The translations under genes were made by a program, and so were the position numbers. Of a DNA stretch of 64,000 bases, positions 46,001 to 54,500 are shown one piece after another. Location of the stretch: positions 7,119,001-7,183,000 of the forward strand of contig CP141147.1 in the NCBI GenBank assembly GCA_035235625.1, read 5' to 3'. Origin of the DNA: Saururus chinensis (taxonomy: Eukaryota > Streptophyta > Magnoliopsida > Piperales > Saururaceae). Every line of letters begins with the position of its first letter. Positions within the stretch are counted from its first letter, which is position 1. The notes below the pieces were generated by a model. That model saw only the letters and a program-made list of their open reading frames with translations, searched no databases and was not told the DNA's origin.

Positions 46001-48842
46001 AATACCCTTCCTCAACCTAGGTTTTTGATAATTGGATCATAGGTCTTAATAACTATTTTGTAAGTATCAGTATTATGACAATTTTAATTGTAATATTTAT
46101 GAGCATTCACATTTACATCAAATGCTGGCAGCTGCCCACAGTTCATATTAACTGCCGGCAGCTTGACACCTGGTCAAGAAAAGAACAAAAAAAGTTAAAA
46201 TGCAGTTCAAGAAAAAAAAAATGTTAAAATTGCCAGCAGTTAAAAAAAAAGAATAAAAAAGAAGTTAGCTGCCGTGGTACATATCAATTGCCTGTAGTCT
46301 GCAATCGGTTCATGAAACAAAAAGTTAAGCTGCCGGTAGCCTGATGGCAGTTCAAGGGAGATAAAAAGGGGTAATGTCAGATAAGACAAAGAATTGCCCT
46401 AAGCTACCTGAAAGGAAGACTCATAAATGGCCTCACATAAGGACAAGAATTGACCCAATGACATAAATGCCCTTCCTTTCCAATCAAAATTTCAAATGAT
46501 ACCTCCCTTCAGCTGGGAGGGGATAGGTGAACACTAGGGGCTTTTTTGTCAATTTTAAATGGTAGGTACCAGAAATTTTAAATAGGTGTTTTTTTTACGT
46601 TCTTTTAAAATTTCAAATGTGTTTTAAAGTTATGTGAAAGGAAAAAGAGAGTTGTGTTTTGAGTAAATAGCTTCCCGTGAAGGGATGTTTCTCAAAAAAA
46701 AAAAAAAGAAAAAGGTGGCTGGATCTGGAATAACGTCTTTTTTCAAATTTGGCTGGATTCTGGATCTGAAGGAGAAGAAGAGAAATATAAAATGAAGAAA
46801 AAGGAAAATAAATGATTACCTTCCTGACGGAAAACGCTGCTGACTGCCTGAATGATCACTGGTGACTGCTGATTGCCGCTGCTCAGAGGAGTTGCCGGAG
46901 CTTGTCTGGGAGAGGGGGGAGGGTGATATCTGCAACATGGGGGGGATGGGATGGTACAGAAAAGCTGTTTTTCCCATATCCAATCTTGGTATCCTCCCCG
47001 ATACTGAGATATCGGCGATATCTCGCTATTGTAAACTGATAAAGATTATGAATACTGGGGGTGTAACTTTTGCAAATATGAAATAGAAACTAGGATATAT
47101 CAATTAATGTTATGAAATGTGATAATAGAATGTGAAAAAATTGCAAAAGGAAAGGCTTATCATTGACCAGGCCAACTGTGTAACAGAGTAATCTATTTCT
47201 AATATTTTTTTAACCACGTTATCCAAGGTTCATGCTTTCTTAATTTCAGCTGGTTCACAAAATGCTAGCTGATTTTCATTATATACCAGCTTGTCTTTTT
47301 TCTTATTAATTTTAGTTACCTCAAGCTCTAGAAGGCTAAGAGATAATAAATTCTTAGAGGGTAATTTTAGTTCAGCGAAGCACTAGATGAGTCTTGGATA
47401 GTGTTGGCTGAATGAAAATGAGTGTTCTGAATTGTAGTTGGCGTGATTGTTGAAATAGCCAAAATTGGATAAAATTTGGAAATGGCACTCAGAAGATAGA
47501 AAGCTGCTGTGGTACTCCCTACATATGCTCAACTATTGCTAACAAGTGTTTGAAACACTACATGGTCCAAATTTGCATACAAAGCAATGTTTAACACTAA
47601 AACATTACAAAGTGTTACTTTATAAGTACAACAAATGGCTTGAACAATTATTACTATTAGAACCCCATTGATATGCGCCGGGCACATATGCTCCAGGCAC
47701 ATATCGCCCGCAGTATGTTAATCCCGCTCGCCTGGGATTATTAGGGGGGCATACCTAATCTGCTCGGGCTTGTCTCAACTGTATCCTTACTATTATCTCG
47801 TTTTTTAATTGATGTCACACCAATTTTTGGATCTAGTGGAAAAATTAAAACGCCATACAGTTGAAATCATGTTTGTCTGGTTCACGTAAACGGTATCCTT
47901 TAGAGCAGAAATATGGCTAGCAGGTTATTAAGGTTGAAAAAGCAGAAATGTTCAGGTTCTGCATTCGTCTCTGCGTCAGTGTTAGAAAATGAATACTATT
48001 TGTGTTTTCACACGTTAGGACAAGGGATACTGATTTGTGCTCTCTATCTATGCCTGCATTATCCAGATTTAGTTTTCTTTCTTCTCATTAAGCCTTTTCT
48101 GTCAATTAGACATCTTTACTTTCGTGTAAAGTTCTTTTATGTATTTTTTGTCTATTTGTTGTATTTGTATTGAATATGGAGAACCTGTTGTAGACCAGTT
48201 GTCTACAAGGGATTTCCAACATAGGTGAAAATGAGGAAAGAGACAGGAATTAGGGATAAGAGACTAACAATAAAGTAAACTACGCGATAGATAAATTTCA
48301 TTGATCAAAGCTTGTTCAATTAGGGGACAACCCATACATATATAGACTCCATAACCCTAATCCTAATTGAACTCATAACTGATAATGGGCCTAACAATTA
48401 GTCTAAAGCCCAATAAGATTAAATAAGAAATGATACTAATGATAATAATAATTAAATTAGTAATCTACCCTTGACTTAAACAATCAATAACTTAGTGGAC
48501 CCTGAAGATCGATCTAGGGTGGGTCATAACATGAAACATTCTGAAATTTCAGATCCCCTTAAATCTGGTTGACTGGTTGGGTTAAACAAAGATGCTGCTG
48601 GCTAACACTCAGTGTACTTAAATTTTACATGCTTAATTTTTATGAGCAATTACTATTTTTATATTCTTTATTTTGCTAGTTGGATACTGAAGTGGGTGTT
48701 TTCCTTTCTCCAGATATAATAATCCAGGGCATGAAGCATAACGTGTTTACTGCTGCTGAAAATGACAAAATCTCATCTTTCTTGAGTAGGGCTTTTCCTC
48801 GCCTTGAAGCGTGGTTCAAATGGTTCAATACTACACAAGCAG
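18757..48842 (+). CDS. GCS1: Mannosyl-oligosaccharide glucosidase I (GH63), 13 exons, 3' end beyond window
   Basis: The enzyme removes the terminal alpha-1,2-glucose from Glc3Man9GlcNAc2 on new glycoproteins in the ER, the first trimming step of N-glycan processing. Exons: 18757-19065, 19472-19545, 19892-20146, 20438-20615, 21440-21526, 26571-26639, 26787-26883, 27276-27358, 33582-33689, 40014-40135, 40320-40427, 40518-40591, 48714-48842. They total 1693 nt (564 codons plus one base). Every junction is GT-AG and all phases join without a stop. The product follows plant GCS1 almost residue by residue: Arg-rich cytosolic tail, one membrane anchor (about 53-76), [17 protein letters not shown] (106-122), [28 protein letters not shown] (447-459), [10 protein letters not shown], and [10 protein letters not shown] near the exon 13 end. 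Plant orthologues are about 850 residues, so roughly 290 remain downstream. The GH63 catalytic acid pair is expected in that missing part (inference). The start has A at -3 and G at +4. Confidence 0.95.
19472..19545 (+). CDS. GCS1: GCS1 exon 2 (residues 104-128)
   Basis: The acceptor is TTGCAG and the donor AG|GTGAAT (phase 2). It encodes [19 protein letters not shown] followed by LGIRA, the strongly conserved opening of the GH63 N-terminal domain. The split arginine codon is completed by exon 3. Confidence 0.95.
19892..20146 (+). CDS. GCS1: GCS1 exon 3 (residues 128-213)
   Basis: The acceptor is GTGTAG. The exon encodes [22 protein letters not shown] and [10 protein letters not shown], matching the GH63 N-terminal beta-sandwich. 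The donor is GA|GTAATG. Reading past it gives GAG TAA at once, so an open-reading-frame caller ends four bases into the intron. Joining GA to the C of exon 4 restores Asp213 and continuity. Confidence 0.94.
20438..20615 (+). CDS. GCS1: GCS1 exon 4 (residues 213-272)
   Basis: The acceptor is GAACAG and the donor TTG|GTAGGA (phase 0). It encodes [20 protein letters not shown], then [26 protein letters not shown] is a hallmark of plant glucosidase I. Confidence 0.95.
21440..21526 (+). CDS. GCS1: GCS1 exon 5 (residues 273-301)
   Basis: The acceptor is TTGCAG and the donor CAT|GTATGT, with phase 0 at both ends. It encodes a less conserved lumenal segment with a possible N-glycosylation sequon N-L-T at residues 289-291. 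The 5.0-kb intron 5 follows. Confidence 0.92.
21642..21697. repeat. Compound microsatellite (CT)n-(TA)n-(TG)n
   Basis: A CT run is followed by an ATGTGTATATAC-type stretch and a TG run, early in intron 5. It would be a usable polymorphic marker but has no evident function. Confidence 0.85.
22873..25904 (-). mobile_element. Solo LTR of a Ty3/gypsy element (LTR family A), 3.0 kb, in intron 5
   Basis: The + strand starts TGTCACGACTTAG and ends GGATATTACA, so on the - strand the LTR runs TGTAATATCC...GTCGTGACA with TG/CA ends. It is flanked by ATTAA (22868-22872) and ATTAC (25905-25909), a 5-base target duplication with one mismatch. No pol reading frame lies inside. The - strand sequence aligns along its length with the + strand copy at 11036-14504, including the CGCCACCAAGAAC-like block near the start. 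The state (one LTR, matching flanks) indicates LTR-LTR recombination. It is antisense to GCS1. Confidence 0.82.
26571..26639 (+). CDS. GCS1: GCS1 exon 6 (residues 302-324)
   Basis: The acceptor is AAGCAG and the donor CAG|GTATGC, phase 0. It encodes [20 protein letters not shown], matching the GRLQLSDTSEDSSNI-type segment of plant GCS1. Confidence 0.94.
26787..26883 (+). CDS. GCS1: GCS1 exon 7 (residues 325-357)
   Basis: The acceptor is TTTCAG and the donor ACAG|GTGTTT (phase 1). It encodes [19 protein letters not shown] and ERVNSLTG. The family segment DIAFVSG is recognisable. Confidence 0.94.
27276..27358 (+). CDS. GCS1: GCS1 exon 8 (residues 357-384)
   Basis: The acceptor is TTTCAG and the donor AAG|GTACTA (phase 0). 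It encodes [19 protein letters not shown] and RCFNLAGK, the helical linker toward the catalytic (alpha/alpha)6 domain. Confidence 0.92.
27856..27911 (+). promoter_or_regulatory. tRNA-like Pol III A box and B box, copy 1
   Basis: TAGCGTAGTTGG (27856-27867) resembles the A-box consensus, and GTTCAAATCCC (27901-27911) resembles the B box. The start-to-start spacing is 45 bases. It suggests a SINE-like, tRNA-derived segment. Confidence 0.5.
28000..28055 (+). promoter_or_regulatory. tRNA-like Pol III A box and B box, copy 2
   Basis: TAGCCGAGTTGG (28000-28011) fits the A box, and GGTTCGAATCC (28045-28055) is a perfect B box. The 45-base spacing matches copy 1, which lies 144 bases upstream. No cloverleaf can be completed convincingly, so it is not called as a tRNA gene. 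Confidence 0.55.
28360..28720 (+). repeat. Dispersed repeat shared with 63.2-63.5 kb
   Basis: The run containing CACCCACCCTCCCTCACATG and TTCCTCACTGTTTTC aligns loosely with 63230-63450 (CTACCCACCCTCCCTCATGAG, TTCCTCATTCTCTTC), together with the preceding CTATTTTCTTATTTTCC-like segment. The family is unidentified. Reading frames across it are probably chance. Confidence 0.4.
28930..29760 (-). pseudogene. Degraded Ty3/gypsy RT-RNase H remnant
   Basis: On the - strand, fragments in shifting frames read [51 protein letters not shown] and NNHHPLKYF. This is the order of the RT end, RNase H and connection domain. It is more decayed than the copy at 0.7-3.35 kb and has no recognisable LTRs around it. 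Confidence 0.75.
31124..31375 (+). pseudogene. LINE (RTE-like) endonuclease fragment
   Basis: An open stretch encodes [39 protein letters not shown] and [14 protein letters not shown]. This is the N-terminal part of an apurinic-like endonuclease domain, with the CVQET catalytic glutamate region and the NGLGIVV motif, as in plant RTE-type LINEs. It is truncated on both sides. Confidence 0.75.
33582..33689 (+). CDS. GCS1: GCS1 exon 9 (residues 385-420)
   Basis: The acceptor is TTTTAG and the donor AGG|GTAAGT (phase 0). It encodes [19 protein letters not shown] then [10 protein letters not shown], matching the conserved [14 protein letters not shown] block. A possible sequon N-S-T lies at 388-390. 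Confidence 0.95.
34020..35345. repeat. Tandem array of about four 210-420-base units
   Basis: Units begin near 34020, 34230, 34529 and about 34940. Each carries GTCCAAATGTTTA(CTTTATAAA)GCTAAGGTA, then AGCCAACAACCATATGC, then TTTTTTAAATACAGATTGGAATG and a GACCTGACCGGATACGGT-type tail. Unit 4 has an extra internal copy of GCATATGCTAGTGAATATTT. A side block, CTAAGAATTCACTGCACTAG, is duplicated at about 34862 and 35269. The unit length varies by loss of the tail. Confidence 0.8.
35540..39292 (-). mobile_element. LTR family B copy in intron 9, with a nested solo LTR
   Basis: It follows the order of the 3397-8186 copy: CTTAC-rich tract (35575-35830), the block near 35930, the CTACCTCGTAATCCACG block (about 37228), and a GC-rich section (to 38600). 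The end GAGGGATGTTACA at 39292 makes the - strand start TGTAACATCCCTC. It lacks open domains. G-runs occur at 37438-37452 and about 38580-38594. Confidence 0.6.
38767..39133 (-). mobile_element. Copia-type solo LTR, 367 bp, nested in LTR family B
   Basis: The + strand starts TGATATGTACCTTGAG and ends CAGAACATAACA. It is flanked by identical CTCTC duplications (38762-38766 and 39134-39138). It is the reverse-orientation relative of 9576-10000. Both share GCACTTGCAGATTGCAA and the GATGGCCAT block. Confidence 0.88.
40014..40135 (+). CDS. GCS1: GCS1 exon 10 (residues 421-461)
   Basis: The acceptor is ATACAG and the donor TATG|GTTAGT (phase 2). It encodes [20 protein letters not shown] then [13 protein letters not shown], the most diagnostic GH63 block in the window. 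Confidence 0.96.
40136..40517 (+). other. GCS1 introns 10-11
   Basis: Intron 10 has 184 bases and intron 11 has 90. Both are T-rich and free of insertions. Confidence 0.9.
40320..40427 (+). CDS. GCS1: GCS1 exon 11 (residues 461-497)
   Basis: The acceptor is ATCAG and the donor TTAAG|GTGAAC (phase 2). It encodes [19 protein letters not shown] then [16 protein letters not shown], near-identical in pattern to plant glucosidase I. Confidence 0.96.
40518..40591 (+). CDS. GCS1: GCS1 exon 12 (residues 497-522)
   Basis: The acceptor is ATGCAG and the donor TATG|GTAAGC (phase 1). It encodes [20 protein letters not shown] and LALY. The 8.1-kb intron 12 follows. Confidence 0.94.
41128..41346 (-). repeat. 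3' LTR of the intron-12 copia element
   Basis: It is a direct repeat of 44708-44919, sharing AATCCGTATCTTTCTCATTG and the CACTTCGTTGGGTTGTTAG block. By eye it carries roughly ten differences and a 7-base length difference. The adjacent polypurine tract on the - strand is at 41347-41357. Confidence 0.9.
41554..44656 (-). pseudogene. Copia gag-pol pseudogene without most of the integrase core
   Basis: In - strand order: gag (44656-43823), zinc knuckle-like [13 protein letters not shown] (about 43770-43735, lacking its final Cys), protease (43687-43484, with DTSVTNHMT where DTGAT or DSGAT is usual), GAG-pre-integrase (43502-43134, WHAQLGHPS), a stump LHTDVWG-like at about 43105, then directly proline-rich linker, RT (42876-41902, [18 protein letters not shown] region near 42220-42200) and RNase H (41775-41554, [19 protein letters not shown]). 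The order skips the catalytic DDE region. Frameshifts and stops are scattered. Confidence 0.88.
44708..44919 (-). repeat. 5' LTR of the intron-12 copia element
   Basis: This is the second direct repeat. Bases 44701-44707 (GATACCA on the + strand, TGGTATC on the -) are the tRNA-Met-type primer-binding site directly inside it. Confidence 0.9.
48231..48531 (-). mobile_element. Solo LTR, about 300 bp, 182 bases upstream of exon 13
   Basis: Identical TGAAA pentamers (48226-48230 and 48532-48536) flank the segment. The - strand begins TGTTATGACCCACCC, contains a TATATATG stretch followed by a leader, and ends near CCTCAT, where a CA terminus would be expected. The left boundary may have drifted by one or two bases. 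No coding domain is present. The superfamily is not certain, but its size and ends fit copia. Confidence 0.65.
48714..48842 (+). CDS. GCS1: GCS1 exon 13 (residues 522-565), last exon visible
   Basis: The acceptor TTCTCCAG at 48706-48713 joins AT to the G of exon 12 to give Asp522. The exon encodes [18 protein letters not shown] then [19 protein letters not shown], and ends NTTQAG with donor CAG|GTGAAT (phase 1). The next expected family segment (GSYYWHGRD-like) is absent from 48843-64000, so intron 13 exceeds 15 kb. Confidence 0.94.
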
Positions 48843-49907
48843 GTGAATTGTTTGTAGCCAATCTTTGTCTTGTATGCATTGGCTGATTGGCTTGATCTTT
48901 AAACTTCTATGGTGTCTTCAAAATTATTTATAAAGATTATGAGTGTTGGCAATTTAAATAGTGAGTTGTCTCCAATAGCTTAAACTTTTAGGCGAAGTGA
49001 TTAGAGAACATGGTGTTAGAGAGAAAAGTTCTTGCTTCTTCCTAGGAGCAGTGAACCCTGTTGGCTTGATATGTACTGGAATTGCAAGGTCTCATGGAAA
49101 GGTGAAATTGGGCCAATGAAGGCGGTGAAGCTGGACAAAGGGGGAATTGGGGATTTTCACAAGCACCTACTAGGAAAAGTTGAAGGGAAGAAAGTGGAGA
49201 GTTAGGAGACATGCTCAGAGGAGTGGAAATGAAGTTTAGGGCACATGATCCTTCATTGTTATCTATTAACCAGTACAAGCACTCTTTAAAGATACTACAT
49301 TAATTAATTACACCTCTTTTCTAGAGAATTCACTACATCCTTTTCCAAAACACAACTAATAACTCCCGACAACCTTGACTTTAGAGTAGCATGGACAATA
49401 ATTAGGTTGACTGAAGCATGTGGCAAGTGGGGCCCAGACGGATCAAACATGCCAATTGTCCCCATATATATGTTCATGTACAATGATTAGCAATGCTTGC
49501 ATGTGCAGGAAAGTTCTACTGTTGTTTATGTAGGCAGTTAGTTCCTTAGTACCTTGAGGTTTTAGGTAAAGTGATTGAACTACGAAACTCTTTAATTTTG
49601 GGAGGAAAGAGATGGAAATGGATAACCATATTACAAAACAAAAACAACTGAAAGCGTGGATTAAGTAGAGAAAGCAGAAAAGAGAGAATTGTGAGAAAAG
49701 GTATAATCACTCTTAATCAGCGCCAATCTTTGTCCTTAAATAACACAGTGAAAAGGAGACAACAAACATCTGTAGGTAATATAAGGATATACCTACTGCC
49801 ATCATAAAGGACAGGAGATGAATACCTTGTGGATGGATTTAATTATTCCAAAGCCAAATACAGTGATAATTTAACTACTTTGGGTGCGTGCTCCCTTTCA
49901 GGCACCG

Positions 49908-50679
49908 TGAAGGAAAACGGGAAAATTAAGGGGGAAAGGAGTAGAGGAGAGGAAGGAAGTAATAGAGGAGAAGGATAAATTTCTCTAGAAACATCTATTA
50001 GAAACCAAGTTGCCTCAAAAGCTCAAGCTCTTAAAGAATGGTCTAACAATGTATATGAAGCCTAGATCGGCTCAAATTGACAGATTATCCAACATCTTCC
50101 CTTGCACGAGTACGCATGATTTTAATGGATGCATATGCTTGCACTTGCACAAAATATAGAAATAGGGGTGAGAATCCAAACGGGGACCTCCTGACTCTGA
50201 TACCATGTTAGAAACCAAGTTGCCTCAAAAGCTCGAGCTATCAAGAAATGACCCAACGATGTATATCAAGCCCGGATCAGCCCAGGCACATGCAGACTGA
50301 CATATTATCCAACATCACCAGGGGGCTGCTGGTATCATCACCAATAGTTGTTCAGCATCATCACAATATAGAAAAATTCTCAATCAGCAGAGAACGAGAA
50401 TGTTGTCTCAAATCATCAGCTTTCATTTATGAAGTCTGATACCTTTTTTTAGGGTTACAATGTCTTGTAAATGGAAATAAAATCACCACAGGTGATCTTC
50501 TAAACTTAGGAAAACCAAGTCCAATGTTCTAAATTAATTAAAATCCTAATCTTCTAATTTAAGTACTTTCCCAAATAAAACTAAATATCCTAAACAAGTG
50601 AGTCCTAAATAAGCATAAAGTAAATTATATGATCCGGGTCCTGGGTTTGGCATATGGGACCAGCTTAGGCTCCACATCA
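49908..50679 (-). repeat. 3' LTR of the LARD-like element, split by a TRIM-like insertion
   Basis: Without the insertion at 49996-50314 it is about 453 bases and aligns with 56985-57411. The alignment breaks exactly where the TRIM-like segment begins and resumes after it. Confidence 0.65.
49996..50314 (-). mobile_element. TRIM-like miniature LTR element, 319 bp
   Basis: Short direct repeats are at 49996-50096 and 50206-50314, each running TATTAGAAACC or TGTTAGAAACC to ATTATCCAACA (on the - strand TGTTGGATAAT...GGTTTCTAACA). Just inside the 5' copy is ACTCTGATACCA (50194-50205), the tRNA-iMet primer-binding site TGGTATCAGAGT on the - strand. Just before the 3' copy is the purine run GCAAGGGAAGA. 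The internal part is only about 110 bases, too small to code. It is inserted in the LTR of the LARD-like element. Confidence 0.75.
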
Positions 50680-51244
50680 TTCTCCTGGGTGGGAGATACT
50701 CTATTATGGCGAGTATATCTGGAGCAGTTCCAGTTGGCGTTGAATGATATTTGTTCCTCCTGCAGGAGATGAGTATATGCTCGACAATGTAGCTGAACAA
50801 AATGTGTCATTTGGACCTCCCCCCATTGCTTTGTGTAACATTGATAATCATGTGGTTCCTTAAATTTGTGATAGGAATGGGCCCCATTACTGAACAGAAC
50901 TCCCAAAGATAACCCATCTAAACAAATAAATATGGTTGATCTGAAGGCAATAAACCTGCTTGACAAAAACCCAGATCTGGAGCTTTCTAGGGAAATATTA
51001 TGTCTGAAGCTGAGTCTAGGTCCAAGGTGGGTGAACAACGTATCTGCAGAAGGCAGATCGAGGTCAATTGCAGAAATGTGTCTGATAGTACCCATATAGG
51101 ACATGGAAGAACGACTCAGATCGTCTGCCTCCTCTAGCAATTTGTTGAAAAAGTCTTGTGGGTGGAGCTGGATGTGTCAGCGACTGGGGTAGGGTGCCGG
51201 TGCAAGGAACAGGAGTGAGGGACCCTGCTCCTGTCAGTAGTAGG
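50680..51244 (-). other. Internal region of the LARD-like element, 3' half, with unidentified frame
   Basis: An open - strand frame (51140-50625, 171 codons) covers this part and runs into the LTR. It begins MLEEADDLSRSSMSYMG. I recognise no gag or pol motif. It may be coding remnant or chance. Confidence 0.3.
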
Positions 51245-51508
51245 TGATAGCAAAATTAGAACTAGGGTTTTGAATCAGAAGAGCTTTGTATTTCTCAGAA
51301 TAGAATCATACATGAAAGGAAAAATGATCCTCACATTAAGAGAGATCGATTCAGCAAAACTAAAGAAAGAAATGTCCTAATTGCCCTTCACTTAAGTGAG
51401 GGTTTACAACGAAGAAAATAGAAACTAATCTAGAATGACTAAACTACCCTCTATAGTATAAAGACTAATATAAACACTTTAAGAAAAAACAGAACATATA
51501 CTCTAACA
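51245..51508 (-). repeat. 3' LTR of the intron-13 copia element
   Basis: 264 bases, a direct repeat of 56084-56346. The - strand starts TGTTAGAGTATATGTTCTG. The polypurine tract lies immediately outside at 51509-51517. Confidence 0.93.
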
Positions 51509-51515
51509 CCCCCTC

Positions 51516-54500
51516 TCAAACTCTAGATGTAGTGATCATCGAGAGTTTGCTCAATAGAAACTGAAAGTGGGCCACCGTATGAGTTTGGGTGAAGAAGTCG
51601 GCCAACTGGAGAGACGACTGAATACGCGGGAGGGAAACATTCCCAACACGTAAATGATGACGCACAAAGTGGCAATCAATCTCTAAATGCTTGGTACGGT
51701 GGTGGAACACAGAATTGTGAGCAATCTGAATGGCGCTTTTATTATCACAGTACATGGGAGTGGGATCAATGATAGAGACACCCATATCAGCCAACAACCA
51801 ACGGAGCCACACAATCTCAGCAGCAGTGTCGGACATAGCCCGATATTCAGCCTCAGCAGTAGACCGAGCAACAGCATCCTGCTTCTTGCTCTTCTAGGAG
51901 ATGAGAGAATCACCGAGAAAGACACAATAACCAGTAGTAGATTTGCGATCAACATCACCAGCCCAATCAGCATTGGAGTAGGCATGAAGAGCAAGAGCAG
52001 ACGAGGAGGAAAGAAGCACACTATAATGTAAAGTGCCCTGCACATAGCGAAGTATGCGAAGAACTGCAGCCCAATGTGTAGAGCGTAGAGCCGAGGAAAA
52101 TTGACTGACAATATGTACAGCATGCTGAATATCAGGGCGAGTGACAGTGAGATAAACTAAAGAACCAACAATTTCCCGATACCGAGTAGGATCATCAAGG
52201 GAAGTACCATCCAAACAATCCAATTTCAAGTTGAGTTCCATAGGAGTAGCCACAACACGAGAATCAAATAACCTAGAACGAGCAATAACATTAGAGGCAT
52301 ACTTGGATTGAGACAAAAGATAACCCCGAGAAGAGTAAGCAACCTCAATTCCCAAGAAATAATGAAGGAACCCAAGATCTTTCATCTCAAACAGCTCCAT
52401 CAATTGGCGTTTGAGAGAAGAGCTACCGGCACTATCACTACCAGTGAGAATCATATCATCAACATACAAAACGAGAACAATACGCCCAGATGGAGAGTCT
52501 CTAAGGAATAAAGCTGAATCATGAGCACTGATAGTGAAACCCAAATGTATTAATGCTGCACTAAACTTCTCAAACTAAGCATGTGGGGCTTGCTTGAGAC
52601 CATACAAGGCATGCCGAAGACAACAAACTTGTCCTTGCTTATGTGGAAGGCCAGGAGGAGGTTTCATGTAAATTTCCATAGACAAATCACCATTAAGAAA
52701 TGCATTTTTGACATCCATCTAATAGAGGGGCCACTTATGAACTGAGGCAACAGATATAAGTGTGCGAACAGAAGTCATTTTGGCAACTGGAGCAAATGTC
52801 TCATAATCAATCTCATATTCCTGAGCAAATCCTTTGGCAACCAGTCGAGCCTTGTACCTTTCAAGAGAACCATCAGACTTGGTCTTGATCTTGAAAACCC
52901 ACTTACACCCAATGACATTCTTACCAGGCAGAAGAGAAACCAACTCCCATGTTACAGTCTTGTGCAAAGCAGATAACTCATCCGGCATAGCCTGCTGCTA
53001 ATTGGGATCACTAGAAGCCTCTTTGTAGGACTGAGGCTTATGAAGAGAGTGAATGACAGACAAAAAAGTAAGGAAATGAGAAGTATAGAAAGAAGAGGAA
53101 CATGCATACCAAGCATTAGAAGACACAAGGGGACCAATAGAATCCGAAGGCAGAGAAGCAGCAAGCAGAGCCGGAGGAAGGCCAGCCAAACGTAGACTAC
53201 ATCTAGGCTCTTGAATAGGTACAAGGGCATGAGTTTGATCTACATCAGGGGCAACTAGAGGAGGCAATACCAATGGGGCCGTGGAGCTTTGCATTCTACG
53301 TTGGTAGACTTACGTAATAGTTGCACGAGAAGGAACAAGAGTAGACACATCCACATACTTATTGCAATCATCAGAAATACATGGAGGAAAAGGATCAATG
53401 TAAAGCAAATCCGAGCGATCAACAAGAGAATTACGATGAGGGATCTTATAATAAAAGAGACGTTCAACAAACACAACATGCCGAGAAATCACTTGTTGCA
53501 TAACGGATCATAACATCGATACCCTTTTTGACCAACACCATATCCTAAAAATACGCATAACTTAGATCGTGCATACAGTTTTGAACATTCAATAGCAGGA
53601 AGTAAAACATAACAGGCACAACCAAACACACGCATAGACTGATAATCGGGTTTGGTATTGTATAAGCATTCGAAAGGGGACTTACTGACCGTCAAGGATG
53701 AAGGAATGCGGTTGATCAAGTAAATAGCAGTAAGAACAGCTTCACCCCAAAAAATAGAAGGAACAGAAGCAGAGAGGAGCAGTGACCCTGCAGTCTCCAA
53801 AATGTGGCGATGTTTCCTTTCAACAACACTATTCTGTTGTGGCGTGTGAGGGCAAGATAATTAATATGTTGTCCCTTCAGTTGTTAGAAGAGCCTTAAAT
53901 TCAGAAGATAAATACTCACCCCCCGAGTCAAAGCGGAAGCACTTAACAATTGCATTGAACTGAGTACGCACCATAGCAATAAACTCATGATAAATCAAAA
54001 GAAAATCAGATCTACGACGCATAAGATAAACCCAAGAATAGCGAGTACAATCATCTACAAACACAACATAATATTTGGAACCACCCTTGGTAGCAACCGG
54101 AGCATGTCCCCACACATCAGAATGAACTAGATCAAATGGATTAGCAGAAAGAGAATCACTTAAGGTGAATGGACGTGCAGGTAATTTAGAAAGTTTACAA
54201 CCACTACAAAAGGAAATATCACTAATTGGCAAAGTTCCTAAAGCACCAAAAGAAACTAAATATTGTAGCCTAGACTTAGAAACATGTCCTAACCGCAAAT
54301 GCCACAAATAAAACAAAGAAGAATCATAACGAAGATGCAAGTCGCCCAAAGTAGAATGAGCAGCAACAGAGGCAGGTGCATGTAGTTGATCCAATGTGTA
54401 GAGACCCCCAACACTACGGCCTGTCCCAATCTACCTGCCTATCTTCGGGTCCCGCACAATACAACCAGAAGAGGAAAATAAAACAGTGTAACCGAGCTTT

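Larger units (their letters stand above)
40592..48713 (+). other. GCS1 intron 12
   Basis: This 8.1-kb intron contains a 3.8-kb copia element (41128-44919) and a solo LTR (48231-48531). The remaining parts (40592-41127, 44920-48230 and 48532-48713) hold no coding signal. Visible there are a TGTTGGAC-starting stretch with a TATAAG motif (45394-45680, possibly a further LTR), recurrent CTGCCGGCAG-like words (46125-46345) and a short GGCACATATG repeat at 47671-47712. Confidence 0.75.

Noticed and set aside
48680..48886. Taking the ATG at 48680 as a gene start, or the TAG at 48678 as the exon 13 acceptor
   Set aside because: Joining exon 12 to the upstream site gives a stop within three codons. 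The CTCCAG acceptor at 48713 restores phase and family similarity.
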